38,484 nucleotides of DNA from the NCBI GenBank assembly GCA_910585555.1, contig CAJUFU010000018.1, positions 1-38,484 of the forward strand. The letters are read 5' to 3'. The notes under the pieces are model-generated. The model ran no database searches, was not told the origin of the DNA, and worked only from the letters and a program-made list of their open reading frames with translations. Below, piece after piece: positions 1-8,228 of this stretch. The position numbers were made by a program, and so were the translations under genes. Every line of letters starts with the position of its first letter. Position 1 is the stretch's first letter. The stretch is from an uncultured Lachnospiraceae bacterium. GTDB lineage: Bacteria; Bacillota; Clostridia; Lachnospirales; Lachnospiraceae.

Positions 1-67
1 AATTTTTATCAAAAAAGATTTTTACCCATAGACACAAAATTTTTTACAGCCTCTACTGCTGATTTTA

Positions 68-226
68 TTACCGGTCTTTGGATGTGGCTATTTTATCCAA
101 AAGCTCCACAATTTCATCGGTTGTATACGCCTTCTTTTCCCCTTGCGTAAAAATCAATCTCAGTTCATAAAGTGTGGACATTTTCACGCTCTGCATCTGA
201 TCTTCTGTCATATCTATACCTTCCAT
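68..226 (-). CDS. Small 52-aa hypothetical protein
   Basis: A short open frame runs from ATG at 226 to TAA at 68-70. The product is acidic and soluble, begins MEGIDMTEDQ and ends ATSKDR, with a predicted amphipathic helix near residues 36-48 (TDEIVELLDKIA). A GGAAGG lies 11 nt upstream of the first ATG; the internal Met6 is an alternative start. There is no membrane segment or signal peptide. I do not recognise the family. The sequence looks protein-like, with balanced composition and helical periodicity, and it sits in the same orientation after the alpha-glucosidase, 128 nt downstream. The function is unknown; it could be a small regulatory protein. Its reality rests on composition and the ribosome binding site only. 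Confidence 0.55.
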   Translation of the reverse strand: MEGIDMTEDQMQSVKMSTLYELRLIFTQGEKKAYTTDEIVELLDKIATSKDR

Positions 227-307
227 CCTGATTCCCGCCTTCCATATATCCTGTCCCTAGAACAATTATATGAAAGCCAGGAAATTCAGTCAAGGTATTT
301 ATGCTAT

Positions 308-344
308 TTCCGTTTATTTTAAATCCGTTCAAATCTGAATGGAT
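308..344 (-). terminator. Weak candidate terminator after the GH13 gene
   Basis: Arms 323-331 and 336-344 pair with one mismatch around a 4-nt loop, just after the stop of the alpha-glucosidase gene. The downstream minus-strand sequence is A/T-rich (TTAAAATAAA), not a clean T-run. It may be a weak terminator or only a 3' stem. Confidence 0.3.
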
Positions 345-354
345 ATTGATATAT

Positions 355-2031
355 TTACACAACCTCCAGCACCACAGCCTGATACCCTGACATATGCAGC
401 ACCCCGTCTTTCATCTGCAGTTTATTCACATTATTGAGCACTTCCTTCTTCACTTGGCCGGGTATCTTTATGTCAGTCTCAACAGACTGATAGTTTGCCG
501 CCGCAAGAAGCGTCTTTTCCGCACTTTTTCGATAGAACACCATCACATTCTCATCTTCCTGGGGCACCGGAATAAACGCCCCGTATACGATAGTCTCTTT
601 ATATTCTGCGCTCTTGCGAAGGGCTGTAAGCTTCTTATAAAAGGCAAGCACCGAATCCTGGTCTTCCTGCTGGGCTTTTACATTAATCTGCTTATAATTG
701 GGATTCACGGCAAGCCATGGCGTCCCTGTGGTAAAGCCGGCGTTTTCGCTGTCATCCCACTGCATGGGCGTTCTGGCATTGTCCCGGCTGTATCTGCCCA
801 CTGCCTCAATCGCCTGTTCAGGTGTCAGCCCCACCTCCAGCGCGGTCTGATATTCAAACAAGGTGGAGCAGTCATCCACTTCCTCTATGGAAGTAAATTT
901 CTTATTCTCCATCCCAATCTCTTGTCCTTCATAGATAAAAGGAATTCCTCTCACCATGAAAGAAATCATAGCCAGCATCTTCTTACCTTCCGTACAGCAT
1001 TCACCTTCCGGCAGGTAATGGCTTACGCCTCTGGGTTCATCATGGTTCTCAATGATGTTAGAATAGAAACCCACATCTCCCATCTTTTTCTGGCTCTCAT
1101 ATACGGCCTTGATATACGCCCCGGCCTGTACCGGCTTCCTGCGATACCAACCGGCAAAATCGGCCCCAATCAAAGCTGTACGGAAGTCAAACATGGAGGA
1201 AAAATAGCCGTTGTCTCCCACAAAATCCGGGATTTCCTCCTCCTTTGCATCAAACACCTCACCCACAGAGAAGGAATCGTGGATACGAAATGTCCGATCC
1301 CTCAGTTCTCCCAGAAACGTACCGATACCCTCCGCTTCCTTCAACATACACTGAATGGCGCAGAGTCCATCCGCCCGGTCTGCCGGGTAGTCGTGAAATA
1401 CCGCCGGTTTCTTGATATTGATGATGGCGTCAATCCGAAAACCTCCCAGTCCCTTATCCAGCCACCAGTTCACCATCTTGTAAACCTCTTCCCGGACTTC
1501 CTCGTTTTCCCAATTCAGGTCGGGCTGTTTCTTGTGAAAGACATGCAGGTAGTATTTATCCTCATGCCCTGGCAGTTTATCCCAAACAGAGCCCCCGAAA
1601 TAGGAACGCCAGTTTGTGGGAAGCTCATCTTTCTCACCCGCATCTACAATATAGAAATACTTGCCATACTTGCCGTCCGGGTCCTCACAGGCTTTCCGAA
1701 ACCACTCATGTTCATCGGAACAGTGATTGACCACCAAATCCATCAGGATATACATATCCCGTTTCTTTGCCTCTGCAATCAGCTCCTCCATGTCTTCCAT
1801 GGTCCCAAACCGAGGGTCTATCCCATAGTAATCCGAAATATCATATCCCTCATCCGCCAGCGGCGAAGGATAACTGGGAGAAAGCCAGACAATATCCACG
1901 CCCAACTCTTTCAAATAATCCAACTTACTGATAATTCCCCGGATATCCCCGATGCCGTCTCCATTGGCATCACAGAAACTCTTCGGGTAAATCTGATACG
2001 CCACCTTGTCATGCCACCATTTTTTATTCAT
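355..2031 (-). CDS. GH13_31-type alpha-glucosidase (oligo-alpha-glucosidase)
   Basis: A 558-aa cytoplasmic glycoside hydrolase of family 13 that releases glucose from short alpha-glucans. The GH13 signature regions are present: region I MDLVVNH (97-103), region II GFRID with nucleophile Asp201, acid/base Glu258 in GEVF, and transition-state Asp331 in ENHDEPR. The calcium-loop motif NGDGIGD lies at 23-29. ATG at 2031 is preferred because GGAG lies 6 nt upstream; an in-frame ATG at 2115 would overlap the preceding gene by 29 bp and add an unconserved tail. The residue after the nucleophile is Ala202, whereas the neighbouring paralogue has Val. In GH13_31 enzymes Val here is linked to alpha-1,6 preference, so this copy may have a different linkage preference. 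There is no secretion signal, so it probably acts on imported oligosaccharides. Confidence 0.92.
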   Translation of the reverse strand: MNKKWWHDKVAYQIYPKSFCDANGDGIGDIRGIISKLDYLKELGVDIVWLSPSYPSPLADEGYDISDYYGIDPRFGTMEDMEELIAEAKKRDMYILMDLVVNHCSDEHEWFRKACEDPDGKYGKYFYIVDAGEKDELPTNWRSYFGGSVWDKLPGHEDKYYLHVFHKKQPDLNWENEEVREEVYKMVNWWLDKGLGGFRIDAIINIKKPAVFHDYPADRADGLCAIQCMLKEAEGIGTFLGELRDRTFRIHDSFSVGEVFDAKEEEIPDFVGDNGYFSSMFDFRTALIGADFAGWYRRKPVQAGAYIKAVYESQKKMGDVGFYSNIIENHDEPRGVSHYLPEGECCTEGKKMLAMISFMVRGIPFIYEGQEIGMENKKFTSIEEVDDCSTLFEYQTALEVGLTPEQAIEAVGRYSRDNARTPMQWDDSENAGFTTGTPWLAVNPNYKQINVKAQQEDQDSVLAFYKKLTALRKSAEYKETIVYGAFIPVPQEDENVMVFYRKSAEKTLLAAANYQSVETDIKIPGQVKKEVLNNVNKLQMKDGVLHMSGYQAVVLEVV

Positions 2032-2086
2032 CTTTTTCTCCATTTCTGCGCTGTTTTCTGCGCATGATTTCCAATCTTTTCCCTTC

Positions 2087-3769
2087 CTATTTCTGCCAAA
2101 TAACAACTGCTTCATAAGGCTTTAAGGTCTCAATATCCTCCGCCTGTTCTCTGTCATAGTTGGAAATCATAACCTCGCCTGTAGAGCATCTTTCCTGCGC
2201 CGGAATATCTATCGTCTGTTCCTCCTTGGTAAAGTTACACAGCACCAAGAGCTTCTGCTCTCCCAATGTTCTCATATAGGCAAATACCGCAGGGCTGTCT
2301 TCCATCAGCAGTGTAAAATCGCCATATACGATAATGTCATGCTCCTTCCTAAGTCTGATCAGCTTCTTGTAATAAGAAAATACAGACGCGGGGTCTTGGC
2401 GCTGCGCTTTGGCATTCACCACCTTATAATTGGGGTTCACGCCAATCCAGGGAGTCCCGGAAGTAAAGCCAGCATTTTCACTGTCATCCCACTGCATGGG
2501 AGTCCTGGCATTGTCCCGCCCTCTGTGCTGGAAGCATTTGATCAGCTCTTCCGGCTCTCTCTTGTGGCTTTCTTCCACCAATTCCCGATAAGCGTTGATG
2601 GTCTCTAAATCACGAAACTGTGACATTTCCGTAAAGGGATAGTTGGTCATCCCCAACTCTTCCCCCTGATAGACGTAAGGGGTTCCTTCCATCATATGCA
2701 GGCAGGTAGCCAGCATTTTCGCGGACCGCTCCCTATATTCGTCACTGTCATTACCATATCTGGATACGGACCTTGGCTGATCGTGATTAGAGAAAAACAA
2801 ACTGTTCCAGCCCACCCCGTGAAGTCCGGTCTGCCATTTGGATAAAATCTGCTTTAATTTCAGTAAAGACACCGGTCTGGTATTCCACTTATTCTCCTCG
2901 TCCATTCCCTCTACGTGCTCGAACTGGAATACCATGTTCAGTTCATGCTCATGATAACCCGTATATTTCTTAGCTTCCTCCACAGTCACGCCAGGTGTCT
3001 CACCCACCGTAAGCAAATCGTATTTGGAGAGGACTTTCTCATTCATCTCTTTCAGATACTGGTGGATATGCGGTCCGTTGCACACATAAGGGCCGTAATC
3101 TCCATAAAGCGCTCCCTCTTTCATCTCGCCATCCGGCAGACCCTCCGCCTTGGAGATCATGCTGATTACATCCATGCGGAAACCGTCTATTCCCTTATCG
3201 CACCACCAGCGCATCATATCGAAGACCTCTTCCCGCACGGTCTCGTTGTCCCAGTTTAAATCGGGCTGTTTACGGGAGAACATGTGCAAGTAGTACATCT
3301 GAGTAGCTTCATCGTACTGCCATGCAGAACCGCTGAAACAGGAACCCCAGTTGTTGGGCACGGTATTATCATCCTTACCTTCCCGCCAGATATAATAATC
3401 CCTGTAGGGATTGTCTTTGCTCTTACGGCTCTCCACGAACCACTGATGCTCATCGGAGGTATGATTCACCACCAAATCCATGACGATGCGAAGCCCTCTT
3501 GCATGGGCCTGCTTCAGCATCTCGTCAAAATCCTCCATGGTGCCGAATTCTTTCATGATTGCTCTGTAGTCGCTGATATCATATCCGTTGTCGTCGTTAG
3601 GAGACTGGTAGACCGGAGACAGCCAGATGACATCAATCCCCAAATCTTTCAGATAGTCCAGTCTCTGTGTGATTCCCGCAATATCACCGATACCGTCCCC
3701 GTTACTATCCATAAAACTGCGGGGGTAAATCTGATATACTACCGCTTCTTTCCACCATGCTTTTTCCAT
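2087..3769 (-). CDS. malL: Oligo-1,6-glucosidase-like GH13_31 enzyme
   Basis: A 560-aa cytoplasmic GH13 enzyme of the usual length for oligo-1,6-glucosidases. Catalytic residues are visible: nucleophile Asp200 in GFRMDVI, acid/base Glu257 in VGETPG and Asp330 in SNHDQPR; region I is MDLVVNH at 97-103. Val201 right after the nucleophile is the residue associated with alpha-1,6 specificity in this subfamily, so isomaltose or panose-type substrates are likely. The start has GGGAGG 9 nt upstream. It is first of a two-gene unit with the second GH13, 55 nt apart. The preceding intergenic region carries a perfect palindrome with central CG, suggesting control by a LacI-family repressor. The symbol malL is by family resemblance only. 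Confidence 0.93.
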   Translation of the reverse strand: MEKAWWKEAVVYQIYPRSFMDSNGDGIGDIAGITQRLDYLKDLGIDVIWLSPVYQSPNDDNGYDISDYRAIMKEFGTMEDFDEMLKQAHARGLRIVMDLVVNHTSDEHQWFVESRKSKDNPYRDYYIWREGKDDNTVPNNWGSCFSGSAWQYDEATQMYYLHMFSRKQPDLNWDNETVREEVFDMMRWWCDKGIDGFRMDVISMISKAEGLPDGEMKEGALYGDYGPYVCNGPHIHQYLKEMNEKVLSKYDLLTVGETPGVTVEEAKKYTGYHEHELNMVFQFEHVEGMDEENKWNTRPVSLLKLKQILSKWQTGLHGVGWNSLFFSNHDQPRSVSRYGNDSDEYRERSAKMLATCLHMMEGTPYVYQGEELGMTNYPFTEMSQFRDLETINAYRELVEESHKREPEELIKCFQHRGRDNARTPMQWDDSENAGFTSGTPWIGVNPNYKVVNAKAQRQDPASVFSYYKKLIRLRKEHDIIVYGDFTLLMEDSPAVFAYMRTLGEQKLLVLCNFTKEEQTIDIPAQERCSTGEVMISNYDREQAEDIETLKPYEAVVIWQK

Positions 3770-3906
3770 TGCCGTTATCCTCCCTTTCTGCCTGTCAACC
3801 CTTTTTACCTGTTATTTGTGTTTCCTGCATACTTTATACAGACCTACACAGACCACCATTCTCAGCAAATGTTCCGTTTTCCTCTTTTAGACAAATTTTA
3901 ATAATT

Positions 3907-3920
3907 TATAAACGTTCTCA
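3907..3920 (-). promoter_or_regulatory. Candidate cre-like site
   Basis: The minus strand reads TGAGAACGTTTATA, which fits the catabolite-response pattern TGNNANCGNTNNCA except for one position near the end. It lies downstream of the probable promoter of the alpha-glucosidase pair, where CcpA binding could block transcription. The match is imperfect. Confidence 0.35.
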
Positions 3921-3923
3921 TTG

Positions 3924-3943
3924 TAACTTATGCGCATAAGTTA
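3924..3943. promoter_or_regulatory. 20-bp perfect palindromic operator with central CG
   Basis: TAACTTATGC followed by its exact reverse complement makes a 20-bp perfect palindrome centred on a CG dinucleotide. Palindromes with a central CpG are typical of LacI/GalR-family operators. The site lies just downstream of a candidate -10 element for the two alpha-glucosidase genes, a good position for repression. The LacI-family gene at 18243-19286 is a candidate binder, though a regulator outside the window is equally possible. Confidence 0.6.
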
Positions 3944-3953
3944 TCTTTTTTAT

Positions 3954-3982
3954 AGCGTATCACTTCCTATGTGCGCCGTCAA
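3954..3982 (-). promoter_or_regulatory. Candidate promoter for the alpha-glucosidase pair
   Basis: On the minus strand TTGACG (3977-3982) is followed after 17 nt by TACGCT (3954-3959), with TATAAA just beyond. The -35 is good and the -10 mediocre. The predicted start site lies at or just before the palindromic operator. Confidence 0.4.
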
Positions 3983-4110
3983 TATCTATTTTAAAATTTT
4001 CTACTTTTGCAGACAAAATTGAGAGAGGCCATCTTTCCCTACTCACTGCATGGCCAGCCTGCCATTTTAGCACATGTTTCATAGGACATATTAGCACATC
4101 ACGTTTGATA
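3983..4110. other. Intergenic remainder with short repeats
   Basis: No gene is seen here. There is a direct repeat of TTAGCACAT (4067-4075 and 4091-4099) and a short inverted repeat GGCCAT/ATGGCC (4027-4032 and 4050-4055). Either could be a regulator site upstream of the glucosidase promoter; nothing more can be supported. Confidence 0.3.
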
Positions 4111-4169
4111 CAAAAGAAATAAGGGGCTGTTGCTCCGGTAGATTATTCATCTACTTTTGCAACAGCCCC
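4111..4169 (-). terminator. Strong intrinsic terminator after the GH43 operon
   Basis: Perfect 11-bp arms (4123-4133 and 4159-4169, GGGGCTGTTGC and its complement) enclose a second perfect 6-bp stem (4138-4143/4149-4154). On the minus strand the stem is followed by a T-rich tract. It lies directly after the stop codon of the carbohydrate-binding gene and separates that operon from the glucosidase unit. Confidence 0.85.
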
Positions 4170-4187
4170 TCCAAATAAACACCTTGT

Positions 4188-4994
4188 TCAGTTATTCCAA
4201 GCAACATCCGCATCCCTGCCATAAACCTCAATCTGACTCAGTGCCGGGAAGGGAGACGGTTCATCCGCCTTGATCAATTTCTCCAGCTTCACCCATGTAA
4301 TCTTCTTCGCCGGAATCGTAAGCACATGAGGCAGAGAACTCTTCTCAAGCTTCCACTCCATGCTTTCCCCATCGGAAAAAGTGAGTGTCACCTGTGTCCA
4401 CCAGTTATCATGGGGGAAGTCCGATCTGGTATAGAGCACAATCCGGTCTATCTCCACCAGACGCCCGAATTCCACCGTCATCTCCGCATCCTCCTGCATA
4501 TTGATTCCCCAGGATTCGTAAGGCCACTCCCCGTGGGAACGATTTTCGCATACGCCGTCTATGGCGTTTCGGGCCGCAAAGACCGATTCCCCTCTGGTCT
4601 CCACATTTGCCCAGGCATGGGGATAACAATGTGTATCGCCGTGCTGGTCACATACGTTAAGCGCCAGATTGCGGTATGCGCTTATCTCTTCCTTACGCGC
4701 ACATCTTGCAAACAGATAATGTCTGTTCCCATAGAATACTTTGGGCGAATAACAGATTCTTTTCTCCCCGAAAGGAATATCATAAGAGACAACATCTGTC
4801 ACATAGCACAAGGATGCGCCCAACGCGTCATCTACCTGCAGCCATACATGCATGTTCTTCTCAGAGGTCTCCAATACGATTCTGTCGCCCTCCTGATACG
4901 CTGCCGTACACACCAGACTCACAAAATCCTCGCCTCTGCTCACGCAGATTGTCTTGCCGTTTTTATCTAATACCTTTAATGCCAATACTGCCAT
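4188..4994 (-). CDS. Carbohydrate-binding protein with discoidin-like (F5/8C/CBM32-like) domain
   Basis: A 268-aa protein without signal peptide. The C-terminal part (about 108-260) resembles a galactose-binding/discoidin beta-sandwich: NLALN start, a DG..NRSHGEWPYESWG segment, EFGRLVEIDRIVLYTR and a final QIEVYG strand. Residues 1-105 form another beta-rich module. The start has GGAGG 6 nt upstream, and the gene overlaps the end of the GH43 gene by 32 bp, implying translational coupling. It probably helps recognise a glycan or modify the use of the xylosidase product. No catalytic motif is seen, so an enzymatic role is unproven. It is the last gene before a strong terminator. Confidence 0.7.
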   Translation of the reverse strand: MAVLALKVLDKNGKTICVSRGEDFVSLVCTAAYQEGDRIVLETSEKNMHVWLQVDDALGASLCYVTDVVSYDIPFGEKRICYSPKVFYGNRHYLFARCARKEEISAYRNLALNVCDQHGDTHCYPHAWANVETRGESVFAARNAIDGVCENRSHGEWPYESWGINMQEDAEMTVEFGRLVEIDRIVLYTRSDFPHDNWWTQVTLTFSDGESMEWKLEKSSLPHVLTIPAKKITWVKLEKLIKADEPSPFPALSQIEVYGRDADVAWNN

Positions 4995-6648
4995 CTTTTA
5001 CCTCCGTCTCTTTCAGCTCAAAATAATCAAAATCCGCGTATTTCCCGAATCCGGTCAAATCCTGACAGCAGATACCGATCATCGCGCCTGTAAACCATCC
5101 CTCGTCACAGGCCTCGTCTGACAAAAATCCCGCATTTACAGGCGGACCAATCTTTAGCATATTCATCTCATCATTGCCGTAATAAAACTGCACCATATTC
5201 TCTGCAATCTCCAGTTTCAGTATGACGGCCTGATTTTCCCTGACAGATATATAATCTGTCAAATATGCATACTTCTTGTTTTCTGCTTTAAGCAGTGTAA
5301 TACACTTCCCGATTTCCTCATCAAACGATACATGCAGATACAGGTAATTATCCGTATCGTACAGAAATATCAGTCCGGCCATCTGCTTGAATATCTCCGG
5401 CTCAAACTCCATGCAGGCCGATGCTTCCATATGATACTGTGTCATCCTTCTGGCAATCAGCGTCTGTGAGAATTTGGATGACAGCCCGCTTCTTCCATAC
5501 ATCCGAAGCCATCCTGGACGGGCCGTAAGGGATAGATACCTCTCATCCATAGGTATCCGAAGGGACTGATAATCCAAGTGCAGGGTTTTATCCTCAAAGT
5601 CGTCCCGCGTCAGTCTTTGCATTTTACAGTCCATCGCTTCCCGCAGTACCGGTCCCTCTGTCTCTTCCTGGGGCGTATTGCCGCCTGCCGCCAGAACAAG
5701 CCAGTCATCCTGTGTCCAACGCATCTTCTGTATGGCCGTTTCCCGCCCCAGCATATACCGGCGGCTTTTCGGAAAACGCTTTGCGTCTTCCGGATTCCTG
5801 TCCCTGGAAGCCCTCCCGCACAGGTGAACGGCATACCATTCTCCGTCCGGCGTCTCCACCAGATCGCAATGTCCGCTCTTTTGCAGCAAAATATCCTCAT
5901 GATGTCTGCTGGTCAAAATGGAATAGGCCTCGTTCTCATTGTCCCGGCGCATAAAATCGGCCTGAAACATCTCATAAGGGCCCCATACGTTCCGGGAACG
6001 CAGAATTGTCTGTCCGTGTCCCTCCCCCGTACCGGTATCCGCCGCAAAGAGGTAATACCAATCTTTCCTCTTAAAAATATGAGGGCCCTCCAGAAAGATT
6101 TTATCCCCCTGGTAAATATCCTTTACCGGTCCTGTCATTTTCTTCTGCACAGAATCGTATTCCTGCAGCACCAGTCTGCCCGCATATTTCTTAGGCACCC
6201 TGTGGTCGGTCACCATGCTGACCATGTATTTGCGTCCGTCGTCATCGTGAAAGAAAGACGGGTCAAACCCGAAGTTATTGAGCGCTATGGGTTCCGACCA
6301 AGGCCCTGTGATATCCGACGCCGTTATGAGGTAGTTCTCCGTGTCATACATATTGCAGTAAAAAGACCTGACAATCGTATAAAGAAGGTAAAAGGTCCCC
6401 TGATCATAAGTAAGACATGGCGCCCATATTCCCTGGGAGGCCCCCACGCCCCGAAGGTCCAGTTGGGATACGCTGTTTAGCGGATAGGGAAGCAGTTCCC
6501 AATTCTTCAAATCCACGGAATGATGCAGACGGATTCCCGGCCACCACTCGAACGTCGAAGTCGCAATATAATAATCCTCTCCCACCCGGATGATAGAAGG
6601 GTCCGGATGAAATCCATGTAAAATGGGGTTTTGAATCTTCTCTCTCAT
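4963..6648 (-). CDS. GH43 (subfamily 11-like) beta-xylosidase
   Basis: A 561-aa intracellular beta-xylosidase or alpha-arabinofuranosidase that trims xylo-oligosaccharides. The N-terminal five-bladed propeller begins NPILHGFHPDPS, with catalytic base Asp16, pKa-modulating Asp129 in GFDPSFF and general acid Glu187 in LEGPH. This spacing matches the D14/D127/E186 set of the characterised Selenomonas enzyme. A C-terminal beta-sandwich (about 350-550) is the usual GH43_C2/DUF1349-like domain. The start at 6648 puts the family-typical NP motif at residue 7; AGGAG lies about 14 nt upstream, rather far. An upstream ATG at 6696 would overlap the regulator gene. It lies 34 nt after the response regulator and is likely cotranscribed. 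There is no signal peptide. Confidence 0.9.
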   Translation of the reverse strand: MREKIQNPILHGFHPDPSIIRVGEDYYIATSTFEWWPGIRLHHSVDLKNWELLPYPLNSVSQLDLRGVGASQGIWAPCLTYDQGTFYLLYTIVRSFYCNMYDTENYLITASDITGPWSEPIALNNFGFDPSFFHDDDGRKYMVSMVTDHRVPKKYAGRLVLQEYDSVQKKMTGPVKDIYQGDKIFLEGPHIFKRKDWYYLFAADTGTGEGHGQTILRSRNVWGPYEMFQADFMRRDNENEAYSILTSRHHEDILLQKSGHCDLVETPDGEWYAVHLCGRASRDRNPEDAKRFPKSRRYMLGRETAIQKMRWTQDDWLVLAAGGNTPQEETEGPVLREAMDCKMQRLTRDDFEDKTLHLDYQSLRIPMDERYLSLTARPGWLRMYGRSGLSSKFSQTLIARRMTQYHMEASACMEFEPEIFKQMAGLIFLYDTDNYLYLHVSFDEEIGKCITLLKAENKKYAYLTDYISVRENQAVILKLEIAENMVQFYYGNDEMNMLKIGPPVNAGFLSDEACDEGWFTGAMIGICCQDLTGFGKYADFDYFELKETEVKDGSIGIKGIR

Positions 6649-6682
6649 ATAGAATAACCACACTCCTTTCTGCGCCGACGCG

Positions 6683-8194
6683 CTAACCGCGCACACGCTT
6701 ACGATAGCTGCCGGGTGTCTCCTGGTAAATCTTCATGAACGCTGCGTTAAACATCCTGATATCGCCAAATCCAACTTTCTCTGCAATCTCATATGTTTTC
6801 ATATCCGTTGAGATCAACATGGGAACGGCATGTTCAACTCTGATTCGATTGACATAGTCCTTAAAGTTCTCTCCCATATTTTTCTTAAAAAAGCTGCTGA
6901 AATAATATGGATTCATATGAATTTCTTCCGCCAGCACGTTAAGCGACAGATTATCCATGTAATGCTTTTCGATATAATCTTTTGCCTTCAAAATATCTCT
7001 CTTATCACTGTTTACGGCAACTAATTTGATTCGCTCAAGATACTCTCCAAATTCCTCTTCAAACAGGCTTTCCATTTCCGTAAAGCAGCTGCATTCCCTG
7101 CTTCTCTCCAACAGTTCCTTCATCTCCACTTTACGTCCCGGCAATTCATGGGCCTCACATTTTTCCTCCATAAATCTTACTGCCGAGCAAAAATAGAAAC
7201 AGGCGTCCTCCTTTTTACCCTCCGACAGACACAGTACCAATCTGCCATACTGTCTTGCATACTCCTTCATCTGTACCTCATTCTGCGCCACAACAGCCTC
7301 AAAAAGCCTGCCCCGCAGTTCCCCCAGCATACGGGAGTCTCCTCTTTGGGGAAACACCCGCTCATGCAGATTGAGAATCGGCACTGTCATTTGATCTGCA
7401 AAAAACAAATACCCGCTCCGCGTCAGGCATTGCTGAAACATGCCCGGTATCTCTCTCATGGAACCCACCACATCTCCGATAACAAAGAATACCGCATGTC
7501 CTGTTGCCTTCTGGGATTCTGTCCAGATATCCTCCACCACTTCCCTGATTTGTCTATCCTCAATGCCTCTCAATATTATGACAATTTTGTCATTTTTCTG
7601 AAAAACGATTCCCAGCTTTGTCTCATATAAATATTCTTCCAGAAAGCTGGTCATGGAAAAATGAATCAGTTTCCTGATCTGCTCATTTTCTTCTTTATCG
7701 TAAATAACCTCGGCATAGATCGGCACATAGCCGCTCTCCTCATCTTCCACCAGAAATTCGTAATTGATACCGCCTGTGCCCTCGTTGTCTTTCACATCCG
7801 CCCGCTCCGGCTCAACCCCCTCCGCCATGCCGGCAACGGCCTTTTCGACGGCCTTAAGCAATTCCTCTCGGATGACCGGTTTCAGCAGGTAATCCACTGC
7901 GCCATACTGTAATGCCGCTTTTGCATATTCAAAATCCTGAAAACCGCTGATAAAAATAATAGAAACGCCGCTTTCCATGGCACGACACTCTTGTAAAACT
8001 TCCACCCCGGACATTCCAGGCATGGATATGTCAAGAAGCGCAATTTCCGGTTTGTCTCTTATAATCGCCTCCAGCGCTTTTCTCCCGTCCTCATATTCCC
8101 CTATGATTTCGATTCCCAATATCTTCCAATTCAAAAGCTTTTTGATTCCTCTGGTAATGATAGGTTCATCGTCCGCCAGTATCATCCGAATCAT
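6683..8194 (-). CDS. YesN-type response regulator (REC + AraC HTH)
   Basis: A 503-aa transcriptional regulator. An N-terminal receiver domain (1-122) has acidic pocket Asp8-Asp9, phosphoacceptor Asp55 in LLDISMPG and Lys105 in LLKP. A long middle region of unknown fold (about 125-400) is typical of YesN relatives. The C-terminal AraC-type double helix-turn-helix (about 404-503) contains LSLNVLAEEIHMNPYYFSS and YEIAEKVGFGDIRMF. It follows the matching sensor kinase by 34 nt, and the GH43 gene follows it, so the pair probably senses a plant or host glycan outside the cell and activates the transporter and glycosidases here. The target sites are not known; a shared GTTATGCGTA motif is one candidate. 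Confidence 0.93.
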   Translation of the reverse strand: MIRMILADDEPIITRGIKKLLNWKILGIEIIGEYEDGRKALEAIIRDKPEIALLDISMPGMSGVEVLQECRAMESGVSIIFISGFQDFEYAKAALQYGAVDYLLKPVIREELLKAVEKAVAGMAEGVEPERADVKDNEGTGGINYEFLVEDEESGYVPIYAEVIYDKEENEQIRKLIHFSMTSFLEEYLYETKLGIVFQKNDKIVIILRGIEDRQIREVVEDIWTESQKATGHAVFFVIGDVVGSMREIPGMFQQCLTRSGYLFFADQMTVPILNLHERVFPQRGDSRMLGELRGRLFEAVVAQNEVQMKEYARQYGRLVLCLSEGKKEDACFYFCSAVRFMEEKCEAHELPGRKVEMKELLERSRECSCFTEMESLFEEEFGEYLERIKLVAVNSDKRDILKAKDYIEKHYMDNLSLNVLAEEIHMNPYYFSSFFKKNMGENFKDYVNRIRVEHAVPMLISTDMKTYEIAEKVGFGDIRMFNAAFMKIYQETPGSYRKRVRG

Positions 8195-8228
8195 CTTTAT
8201 ACCAAACCTTTCTCTTGCCGTGCGGTTT

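Noticed and set aside
165..362. Minus-strand open frame of 65 codons near the left edge
   Set aside because: Its C-terminal part overlaps the 52-aa frame in another phase, its composition is irregular and it has no good ribosome binding site. The 52-aa frame is the better choice.
394..2067. Long plus-strand open frame (557 codons) antisense to the alpha-glucosidase gene
   Set aside because: The minus-strand product has all GH13 motifs; the plus-strand product is His/Ile/Leu-rich with no recognisable domain, as expected from an antisense shadow.
5578..6480. Plus-strand open frame of 300 codons antisense to GH43
   Set aside because: Shadow of a gene with complete catalytic residues; no domain visible in the antisense product.
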